Source: Cognatundibacterium griseum (GTDB lineage: Bacteria > Pseudomonadota > Gammaproteobacteria > Burkholderiales > Burkholderiaceae_D). From it: 64,000 nucleotides of DNA. The notes beneath the pieces were generated by a model that saw nothing but the letters and a program-made list of their open reading frames with translations, did no database searches and was not told where the DNA came from. The stretch covers positions 62,001 through 126,000 of the forward strand of contig NZ_JACOGC010000002.1 of assembly GCF_014284195.1 (NCBI RefSeq), given 5' to 3'. The translations under genes were made by a program, and so were the position numbers. Shown one piece after another: positions 57,091 through 64,000 of this stretch (the first letter of the stretch is position 1; each line of letters opens with the position of its first letter).

Positions 57091-57483
57091 ATGACATCAG
57101 CAAGCCTTGCCAACATTTTGTATGTGGAAGACGATCAGGACATTCAGACAGTCGCCCAGATTGCGCTGGAAGTTGTCGGCGGGTTTGTCTTGCACAGCTG
57201 CAGCTCTGGCCAGCAGGCATTGTCCGAGGTGCGGCAGGGATATCAGCCGGATTTGTTGCTGCTGGATGTCATGATGCCAAACATGGACGGGCCAACCACG
57301 CTCACCGAACTCAGAAAATTGCCATTGACGGCCAGTACGCCTGTTATCTTCATGACTGCCAAGGTGCAGTCTGCAGAAGTCGAATTTTATAAATCACTGG
57401 GAGCAATCGGTGTCATCGCAAAACCGTTTGATCCGATGCAACTGTCAGAACAAGTCAGAAAACTCTGGCAGGAGAAGAAATAA
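57091..57483 (+). CDS. Single-domain response regulator (CheY-like)
   Basis: 130 residues, one receiver domain: acidic pair ED/DD at about 9-11 (YVEDDQD), phospho-acceptor Asp59 in LLLLDVMMPNMDGP, Thr/Ser at FMTAK and Lys in IAKPFDP (about 110). No output domain. It ends directly before the next gene (TAA then ATG), so it is co-translated with the diguanylate cyclase and may exchange phosphate with its HPt domain. Confidence 0.93.
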   Translation: MTSASLANILYVEDDQDIQTVAQIALEVVGGFVLHSCSSGQQALSEVRQGYQPDLLLLDVMMPNMDGPTTLTELRKLPLTASTPVIFMTAKVQSAEVEFYKSLGAIGVIAKPFDPMQLSEQVRKLWQEKK

Positions 57484-59172
57484 ATGCTGGATAAACAAGA
57501 TAGTCTGCACGAAAAACTCCGGGCACTGGAGCAGGTTTTTTTACAAAAACTGCCGTCCAAGTTTGATGAGATATTCGATGCTTTGAATCAGTACATTGCA
57601 GACGCCAAAAATAAAGAAGCACTGGGTCTGCTGCACCGCCATCTGCACACCATGGCCGGTTCTGCCGGTACTTTTGGTTTTGAGGCATTGGGAGCGCAGG
57701 CAAGAATATTTGAATCCCGCCTCAAACCCCTGCTGAAAGATGCTACCTGGAGTGATGCAGAATTATCGGAATATGCACACGATATTCACGACTATTTTTC
57801 CTCGGCATTAAGCAATCTGGATAAGGATGCCCCGGCAGCAGAACAGCATCATGGACAGCGGAAAGACCCGGTTCATGAATCCGATCACAGCCAGCTGATT
57901 TATCTGGTCGATGGTGACAACGGGCAAAATCAGGCGATCGTCACCCAGCTTGAGCATTTCGGCTACGAGCCGGTATGTATTGAGCAGCTGAAAGACCTGG
58001 CGATTGCTGTTGCCACACGCAGGCCGGATGCGATTGTGATCGAACTGAGTTTCCCGGAAGGGAAAAATGCCGGCATCGATGAAATCAAAAAAATCGAACA
58101 GCTCCAGCGTTTACGGATTCCGACGATTTTCGTTTCTAAATCCAGCAGTTTTGAATCGCGCCTGCTGGCGGTGAAAGCCAAGGGCGACGGCTACTTTACC
58201 AAGCCGGTGGATGTGGTGGCGCTGACCGAGAGAATGGATGCCTTGTTGCAGCGTGATCAGAATAAGGGATACCGGATTCTGATTGTTGATGATGATGTGG
58301 TCACCTCGCACTACTACAGCGAGGTGCTGCGCAATGCAGGCATGACGGTCTGTTTGCTGAATGACCCGACCCAGATTTTATCGGTGATGACGGATTTTCG
58401 GCCGGAACTCCTGCTGCTTGATATTTACATGCCGGTCTGCAGCGGCGTGGAGCTGTCGCGCATGATCCGGCAGGATAATTCGTATGTGGATGTGCCTATC
58501 GTCTTTTTATCCAGTGAAAATGATATGGCAAATCAACTGGATGCGGTGCGGGCCGGGGCCGATGATTTCATTATGAAACCGGTGGCGCAGGAATATCTGG
58601 TGTCTTCTCTGTCAACCCGGGCTGAACGTTACCGCTCCCTGCGCGCCCTGATCATGCGGGATGGCCTGACGGGTTTGTATAACCACACCGCGATCAAAGA
58701 ACATCTCGCATCCGAAATTCTGCAGGCCAAGCGGACACAGACTCCGCTGGCGCTGGCAATGATTGACCTCGATTATTTCAAACGGGTGAATGATCAGTAC
58801 GGCCATGCGACCGGTGATCAGGTATTGCGCACGCTGGCGCGGATTTTACGCCAGCGTCTGCGCCGCAGTGATATCGTCGGCCGTTATGGCGGAGAGGAGT
58901 TTGCTATCGTATTTCCTGATACCGATGCGGCGACGGCCCGTCGTGTGCTCGATCAGGTACGGACTGCCTTTGCCAAGGTCAGCCAGCATGCGGAAAATGA
59001 AGAATTTTTTGTTACTTTTTCAGCCGGCGTCGCTGATTTAAAGAATACCGTTGATCCGGATGACTTGTTTGATACCGCAGATAGTGCGATGTACAGCTCA
59101 AAGCAGGCAGGGCGCAACCGGATCACGCTGGCCGAATCTGTGCAGATGACAGGTAATTCTGCTTATAGCTAA
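57484..59172 (+). CDS. HPt - pseudo-REC - REC - GGDEF diguanylate cyclase
   Basis: 562 residues. An HPt domain (about 1-115) with His55 in HTMAGSAGTFG. A first receiver (about 137-255) has Glu187 where the phospho-acceptor Asp should be (VIELSFP). A second receiver (about 262-380) has Asp313 in LLLLDIYMP. The GGDEF domain (about 385-550) shows an active GGEEF (469-473) and an RRSD I-site (460-463). It makes c-di-GMP, a likely activator of BcsA through PilZ. Co-transcribed with the receiver gene. Confidence 0.93.
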   Translation: MLDKQDSLHEKLRALEQVFLQKLPSKFDEIFDALNQYIADAKNKEALGLLHRHLHTMAGSAGTFGFEALGAQARIFESRLKPLLKDATWSDAELSEYAHDIHDYFSSALSNLDKDAPAAEQHHGQRKDPVHESDHSQLIYLVDGDNGQNQAIVTQLEHFGYEPVCIEQLKDLAIAVATRRPDAIVIELSFPEGKNAGIDEIKKIEQLQRLRIPTIFVSKSSSFESRLLAVKAKGDGYFTKPVDVVALTERMDALLQRDQNKGYRILIVDDDVVTSHYYSEVLRNAGMTVCLLNDPTQILSVMTDFRPELLLLDIYMPVCSGVELSRMIRQDNSYVDVPIVFLSSENDMANQLDAVRAGADDFIMKPVAQEYLVSSLSTRAERYRSLRALIMRDGLTGLYNHTAIKEHLASEILQAKRTQTPLALAMIDLDYFKRVNDQYGHATGDQVLRTLARILRQRLRRSDIVGRYGGEEFAIVFPDTDAATARRVLDQVRTAFAKVSQHAENEEFFVTFSAGVADLKNTVDPDDLFDTADSAMYSSKQAGRNRITLAESVQMTGNSAYS

Positions 59173-59200
59173 TCACCTTCTCAGATTGCAGTACCGAAAG

Positions 59201-59235
59201 GCAAAAAAGCCGGGCAGATGACCCGGCTTTTTTGC
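59201..59235. terminator. Bidirectional terminator between the GGDEF and parC genes
   Basis: GCA6-GCCGGG (59201-59214) and CCCGGC-T6-GC (59222-59235) pair over 14 bp with loop CAGATGA. Confidence 0.9.
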
Positions 59236-59268
59236 TGGATGCGCGAGCTGTGCGCCAGGCGGGGCGCG

Positions 59269-61584
59269 TCAGCTGATTGGCTGCAGCTGGCTGGCTTTGA
59301 TTCTGGATTCCAGTGCCTTGCCTTTTCGTGCCCGCTTGTTGATGTGTATGCTCAGTGCGCCGGCACTCAGGGTGACTTCCTGGGCTTTTCCGCCACGACC
59401 GGTACCGGAGATCCTGACTCCTTTCTGGCTGATTGCCTGGGCTGCCAGCAGGGTTTCCTTCTCCTCCAGATCCATCAGGATCACGCCGCGGCCACCGCTG
59501 GATAATTGCTTGATCTCGCTGAGGCCAAATACCAGCAGACGGCCATTCGCAGACAGGCAGGCGATGGCGCTGGCATCATCCCTGACGATGCCGGGCGGCA
59601 GCGGGACGTCATCTTCTTCCAGCGTCATAAAGGCTTTGCCGGCTTTCATTCTGCCGACCATGTCGCCTGCTTTGGCGGTGAAGCCATAGCCTGCGCTGGA
59701 TGCCAGCAAGAGCCCGGTCTCGTTACTGCCGGCAAAATAATGCAGGATCTTGCTGCCAGGCGCCAGATCAATCAGGGTCGTGACCGGAACGCCGTCGCCG
59801 CGCGCGCCCGGCAGGGCGGATACCGCCACCGAATAAACACGGCCATTGGAGCCGAACACCAGCATATTGTCTACCGTGCGGCATTCAAACGTACCGTACA
59901 GACTGTCACCGGCTTTAAAGGTGAACTGGGCCGCATCATGCCCATGCCCGCTACGTGCGCGTACCCAGCCTTTTTCAGAAATCACGACAGTCACCGGTTC
60001 ATCCACCACCTTTTGTTCGACTGACGCTTTTGCTGCTTCTTCAATCAGGGTACGGCGCGCGTCGCCAAACTGCTTGGCATCACTGTCGATTTCCTTGATC
60101 AGCATTTTTTTCATGGAAGCCGGATTGTCCAGCAAATCATGCAAGGCCGCTTTCTCTTTGCGGAGTTCAGCCAGTTCTTGCTGAATTTTGATGGTCTCCA
60201 GACGTGCCAGCTGACGCAGACGAATTTCCAGAATATCCTCAGCCTGGCGCTCAGACAGACGAAAAGCCTGAATCAGTGCCGGTTTCGGTTCGTCTGATTC
60301 GCGGATGATGCGGATGACCTCATCAATGTTCAGCAGTATGGCTTCGCGGCCTTCCAGAATATGAATCCGGTCATCGACTTTTTTGAGGCGATGCTGGGTG
60401 CGGCGGGTCACGGTGCTGAAGCGGAACGCGATCCATTCATTGAGGATATCGATCAGCCCTTTCTGGCGCGGGCGGCCATCGCCGCCGATCATCACCAGAT
60501 TCATTGATGCCGAGGTTTCCAGTGATGTATGCGCCAGGAGCATCTGCATGAACTCGGCCTGATCCTGATTTTTGGACTTTGGCTCAAATACCAGTCGTAC
60601 CGGCGCATCCTTGCCGGACTCGTCGCGCACGGTATCCAGCACCGACAGGATCACCTGCTTGAGCGAGACCTGTTCCGGCGACAGCGTTTTTTTACCGGCT
60701 TTGATTTTCGGATTGGTGAGTTCTTCGATCTCTTCCAGTACCTTCTGGGACGAGGTGCCGGGCGGCAGTTCGGTGACGACCGCCTGCCATTGTCCGCGTG
60801 CCATGTCCTCGATTTTCCAGCGTGCGCGCACTTTCATGCTGCCGCGTCCGCTGGCATACATTTCCGCAATGCTGGCCGCAGGTGTGATGATCTGGCCGCC
60901 GCCGGGGAAATCCGGGCCGGGAATGTACGCCATCAGCTCGCTATGTTTCATGCCCGGATTGCGGATCAGGGCGACCGCTGCTTTGGCAACCTCGCTCAGA
61001 TTATGCGACGGGATTTCCGTCGCCAGACCGACCGCGATACCGGAGGCACCATTGAGCAGGACAAAAGGCAGACGCGAGGGAAGCAGCCTGGGTTCTTCGG
61101 TCGTACCGTCGTAGTTAGGCTGGAAATCGACCGTGCCTTCGTCGATTTCATCCATCAGCAAACGTGAAATCGGCGTCAGGCGGGCTTCGGTATAACGCAT
61201 CGCCGCGGCGCCGTCGCCATCGCGCGAGCCAAAGTTGCCCTGACCATCGATCAGCGGGTAACGCAGCGAAAAATCCTGCGCCATGCGTACCAGCGCGTCA
61301 TACACGGACTGATCGCCATGCGGATGCAGCTTACCCAGCACATCGCCGACCACGGCCGCCGATTTACGCGGTTTGGCACTGGCATTCAGACCCAGTTCAT
61401 TCATTGCGTACAGAATGCGGCGCTGTACCGGTTTCTGGCCATCGCAGACGTCCGGCAAGGCGCGGCCTTTCACCACCGAAATCGCATAATCCAGATAGGC
61501 GCGTTCGGCGAAGGTCGCCAGAGTCAGTGCCTCACCATCGCCGGGGGGCTGGGTTTGTTCAAATAAGTTTGCTTGTTCGCTCAT
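59269..61584 (-). CDS. parC: DNA topoisomerase IV subunit A
   Basis: Cuts and rejoins DNA to separate daughter chromosomes; works with ParE. 771 residues, close to the usual length. The catalytic Tyr lies in [10 protein letters not shown] (about 130), and the quinolone region [17 protein letters not shown] (about 88-104) appears ordinary. The C-terminal beta-pinwheel is present. Follows parE, separated by the dispersed repeat. Confidence 0.96.
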   Translation of the reverse strand: MSEQANLFEQTQPPGDGEALTLATFAERAYLDYAISVVKGRALPDVCDGQKPVQRRILYAMNELGLNASAKPRKSAAVVGDVLGKLHPHGDQSVYDALVRMAQDFSLRYPLIDGQGNFGSRDGDGAAAMRYTEARLTPISRLLMDEIDEGTVDFQPNYDGTTEEPRLLPSRLPFVLLNGASGIAVGLATEIPSHNLSEVAKAAVALIRNPGMKHSELMAYIPGPDFPGGGQIITPAASIAEMYASGRGSMKVRARWKIEDMARGQWQAVVTELPPGTSSQKVLEEIEELTNPKIKAGKKTLSPEQVSLKQVILSVLDTVRDESGKDAPVRLVFEPKSKNQDQAEFMQMLLAHTSLETSASMNLVMIGGDGRPRQKGLIDILNEWIAFRFSTVTRRTQHRLKKVDDRIHILEGREAILLNIDEVIRIIRESDEPKPALIQAFRLSERQAEDILEIRLRQLARLETIKIQQELAELRKEKAALHDLLDNPASMKKMLIKEIDSDAKQFGDARRTLIEEAAKASVEQKVVDEPVTVVISEKGWVRARSGHGHDAAQFTFKAGDSLYGTFECRTVDNMLVFGSNGRVYSVAVSALPGARGDGVPVTTLIDLAPGSKILHYFAGSNETGLLLASSAGYGFTAKAGDMVGRMKAGKAFMTLEEDDVPLPPGIVRDDASAIACLSANGRLLVFGLSEIKQLSSGGRGVILMDLEEKETLLAAQAISQKGVRISGTGRGGKAQEVTLSAGALSIHINKRARKGKALESRIKASQLQPIS

Positions 61585-61645
61585 AGCTGGCTGTCTGATT
61601 GGATTCCGGTCTCGGGGTTGACCGGAATATTCAAAAAATTAGGGG

Positions 61646-61717
61646 GTATATGCGTTTTCTGTCTGATCATCAGCATCAATACTGGGCTTTAAAATATACT
61701 GGGGGGGAGTATATTGG
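61646..61717 (+). repeat. Dispersed palindromic intergenic repeat, copy 3
   Basis: Arms AATATACT (61693-61700) and AGTATATT (61708-61715) pair over 8 bp around GGGGGGG; outer bases do not pair. CTGA starts 28 bases before the core, then ATCAA and GGGCTTT as in copy 2. A GTAT motif lies 45 bases before the core in both copies 2 and 3. The element sits in the parE-parC gap, so it could affect parC expression. Confidence 0.75.
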
Positions 61718-61741
61718 ACGCCATATAATCGTCTGACAGGC

Positions 61742-63733
61742 TCAAATATCGGCTTCGACGGCATTTCCGTGCTCTTCTATCCATGCGCGGCGGGCGGCGG
61801 CTTCGCCTTTTCCCATTAGCATGTTAAAGCGTGCTTCGGAAAAATCCTGATCAAATTCTCCCAGCGATACCGAGAGCAGGCGGCGCGTATCCGGATTCAT
61901 GGTGGTTTCCCACAGCTGCTCCGCATTCATTTCACCCAGGCCTTTGAAACGGGAAATGCTCCATGCGCCATCTTTCACGCCATCTTTACGCAGTTTGTCT
62001 TCAATCGCGATCAGCTCGCCATCATCCAGCGCATAGATTTTTTGTGCCGGTTTTTTACCGCGGGCAGGGGCATCCACCCGGAACAGCGGTGGCCTCGCCA
62101 CGCAGATATGACCGCGTGCGATCAGTTGCGGAAAATGCTTGAAAAACAGTGTCAGCAACAGCACCTGAATATGTGAACCATCGACGTCCGCATCTGACAG
62201 TATGCAGATTTTGCCGTAGCGCAGATTGGACAAATCGGGCTGGTCATTCGGCCCATGCGGATCGACGCCGATGGCGACGGAAATGTCGTGAATCTCATTA
62301 TTCGCAAACAGACGATCACGTTCCGATTCCCAGGAGTTCAGGACCTTGCCGCGCAACGGCAGAATAGCCTGAAATTCTTTATCGCGCCCCATTTTGGCAG
62401 AGCCGCCAGCGGAATCGCCCTCGACCAGGAACAGCTCATTACGGGTGATGTCGTTCGATTCGCAGTCGGTCAGTTTGCCCGGCAATACGGCAACACCGGA
62501 AGATTTTTTCTTTTCCACTTTTTGCGCCGAACGCAGGCGTGACTGCGCCTGCTTGATGACCAGTTCCGCCAGTTTTTTGCCGTATTCAACGTGAGAATTG
62601 AGCCAGAGTTCCAATGGCGGTTTGGCAAATGAGGACACCAGTCGTACCGCATCCCGGGAATTCAGCCGCTCTTTGATCTGTCCCTGAAATTGCGGGTCCA
62701 GCACTTTCGCCGACAGCACGAAAGACACGCGGGCAAAGACATCTTCAGGCAATAGTTTCACGCCTTTCGGTAGCAGCGAATGCATCTCGGCGAAGCTTTT
62801 GACCGCGCCGAACAGACCGTCGCGCAAGCCGGATTCATGGGTGCCGCCAGCCGGCGTCGGAATCAGGTTTACATAAGATTCACGTACCACATTACCTTCC
62901 TCGGTCCATGCCACGACCCAGGATGCCCCTTCGCCTTCGGCAAAACCTTCGCTGTCCGAACTCGCAAATTGCTCGCCTTCAAACAAAGGAATCAGAGGTT
63001 CACCGTGCGAAGATTGCGCCAGTGCTTCGGTCAGGTAACCGCGCAGACCCTGGTCATATTGCCAGACCAGAGTTTCACCGGTTTTGGCATTCGTGAGCGT
63101 GACTTTAACGCCAGGTAACAGCACGGCCTTGGAACGCAGCAGGCGCTGCAATTCACCCAGGGGAATGTTGGGAGAGTCGAAGTATTTGGCATCCGGCCAG
63201 ATCGAGACCCGTGTGCCGTTTTTTTTATCGCCGCGCGGAATGGGCTGGCTGCGCAAAGGCTCGATGACATCGCCGTCGGCAAATGTCAGCTGATGCAGGC
63301 CGGCCTCGCGCCAGACCGTGATTTCAAGACGTCTGGACAGCGCATTGGTTACGGAAACCCCGACCCCGTGCAGACCGCCGGAGAACGCATAAGCGCCGCC
63401 TGAACCCTTGTCGAACTTACCGCCGGCATGCAGACGGGTAAACACGATTTCCACCGTAGGTACGCCTTCTTCGGGATGCAGACCCACGGGAATGCCGCGG
63501 CCGTCATCTTCCACGCTGACGCTGCCATCGGTGTGGAGGGTGACCTGAATATGTTTACAATGACCACCCAGCGCTTCATCGGAAGCATTGTCGATGACCT
63601 CCTGGATGATATGCAGCGGGTTTTCTGTCCGCGTGTACATGCCCGGTCTTTGCTTGACGGGTTCCAGTCCTTTCAGAACTCGGATCGATGATTCGCTATA
63701 GTCAGTCGTTACTGTATTTTTTTTGGTTGCCAT
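61742..63733 (-). CDS. parE: DNA topoisomerase IV subunit B
   Basis: ATPase subunit of topoisomerase IV. 663 residues from the ATG at 63733 (MATKKNTVTTDYSES); the frame is open upstream but lacks homology. GHKL motifs: NASDEALGG (about 48-56), DGRGIPVG (about 75-82), GGLHGVGVS. The Toprim part has LFLVEGDSAGGSAKMGRD (about 421-438). No good ribosome binding site is seen at the start. Confidence 0.96.
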   Translation of the reverse strand: MATKKNTVTTDYSESSIRVLKGLEPVKQRPGMYTRTENPLHIIQEVIDNASDEALGGHCKHIQVTLHTDGSVSVEDDGRGIPVGLHPEEGVPTVEIVFTRLHAGGKFDKGSGGAYAFSGGLHGVGVSVTNALSRRLEITVWREAGLHQLTFADGDVIEPLRSQPIPRGDKKNGTRVSIWPDAKYFDSPNIPLGELQRLLRSKAVLLPGVKVTLTNAKTGETLVWQYDQGLRGYLTEALAQSSHGEPLIPLFEGEQFASSDSEGFAEGEGASWVVAWTEEGNVVRESYVNLIPTPAGGTHESGLRDGLFGAVKSFAEMHSLLPKGVKLLPEDVFARVSFVLSAKVLDPQFQGQIKERLNSRDAVRLVSSFAKPPLELWLNSHVEYGKKLAELVIKQAQSRLRSAQKVEKKKSSGVAVLPGKLTDCESNDITRNELFLVEGDSAGGSAKMGRDKEFQAILPLRGKVLNSWESERDRLFANNEIHDISVAIGVDPHGPNDQPDLSNLRYGKICILSDADVDGSHIQVLLLTLFFKHFPQLIARGHICVARPPLFRVDAPARGKKPAQKIYALDDGELIAIEDKLRKDGVKDGAWSISRFKGLGEMNAEQLWETTMNPDTRRLLSVSLGEFDQDFSEARFNMLMGKGEAAARRAWIEEHGNAVEADI

Positions 63734-63867
63734 GCGAAGTGAAAATTGTTGTTTTGGTTGAAATATAATAATGTTTTGCAATTTCTTCGTCAGGGTGGCG
63801 CAGAATAGAGGTATTCTTGCACCCGTTTTGGCAGCTATTGTAGCTGTATTGTGTAGATGGATAAACG

Positions 63868-64000
63868 ATGCCACAAAAAACAGCCACCATCGCAATCCGC
63901 TTGTTAGGCTTTTCCGCGAAAGAGGAGGAGACATTTTCGACCGTTCTCGCCGTCGCCCGCGAGAAAGGCTATCTGTACACTTGCCTGAAAAACGGCTGTG
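63868..64000 (+). CDS. Unknown protein, 3' end outside the window
   Basis: The first 44 codons are visible from an ATG at 63868, starting MPQKTATIAIRLLGFS and continuing AKEEETFSTVLAVAREKGY. The start resembles a soluble alpha/beta domain, but I cannot name a family. It is divergent from parE (gap 134 bases), with no clear binding site. More sequence is needed to call it. Confidence 0.45.
   Translation, partial: MPQKTATIAIRLLGFSAKEEETFSTVLAVAREKGYLYTCLKNGC

Noticed and set aside
1-64000. CRISPR arrays, transposases, prophage genes, toxin-antitoxin pairs
   Set aside because: None seen; the repeats found are single dyads or two-copy tandems, not spaced arrays.

Overview
The window looks like chromosomal DNA of a betaproteobacterium, most likely order Burkholderiales, family Oxalobacteraceae (inference from gene content, the orn / M48 peptidase / pterin dehydratase / rsgA neighbourhood, tryptophan-to-anthranilate genes under an Lrp-type regulator, and moderate G+C). 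It is densely packed with intact genes, has one tRNA, and shows no insertion sequence, prophage or CRISPR array. Its interest lies in how functions are split and fused and in intergenic structure.

Region by region. 1-8.7 kb: the 3' part of a cellulose synthase locus, with a BcsA (GT2 plus PilZ) fused in frame to BcsB, then BcsC and a small TPR protein. 9-16.4 kb: DAHP synthase, a retropepsin-like protease, YajQ, MurB, a DUF4124-type protein, a Uup-type ABC-F ATPase and a lone periplasmic binding protein. 16.6-18.5 kb: tRNA-Arg(CCT), a DUF2892 protein, a LysE exporter and a small unknown protein. 18.5-22.1 kb: kynB-kynU-kynA with the divergent Lrp/AsnC regulator kynR. 22.2-28.3 kb: a serine hydrolase, MurJ, PpnP, and argF-VOC-argG. 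28.7-32.7 kb: a four-gene acetylation module (SGNH hydrolase, AlgF-like, MBOAT, AlgJ/AlgX-like) matching wssFGHI of acetylated-cellulose loci. 32.7-36.4 kb: rsgA, pterin dehydratase, M48 peptidase, orn, FKBP. 36.6-42.4 kb: a tightly overlapping run of beta-propeller, polysaccharide deacetylase, sterol desaturase-like, EI24, MoCF-domain and TAXI genes. 42.4-46.8 kb: threonine-aldolase-like enzyme, M14 carboxypeptidase, small proteins and a lipoprotein. 46.9-53 kb: the histidine utilisation genes hutC and hutUHDI with a clear HutC operator. 53.3-59.2 kb: a DUF748/AsmA-like envelope protein and a receiver plus HPt-REC-REC-GGDEF pair. 59.3-63.7 kb: parC and parE. The window ends inside an unrecognised gene.

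How genes may work together. The bcs genes should make and export cellulose; the PilZ domain implies control by c-di-GMP, and the window also carries a diguanylate cyclase with GGEEF and an I-site. The wss-like module 20 kb away would acetylate the polymer in the periplasm. The kyn genes convert tryptophan to anthranilate and the hut genes convert histidine to N-formimino-glutamate.

The most unusual non-coding feature is a dispersed intergenic element found three times (about 12.55, 22.1 and 61.7 kb). Each copy has two perfect or near-perfect arms (AAATATACT / AGTATATTT) around a G-rich centre, preceded at a fixed distance by CTGA and GGG-TTT blocks. The core matches the RcnR/CsoR operator pattern TACT-G6/7-AGTA, but the neighbours are unrelated genes, so a repeat family is at least as likely.
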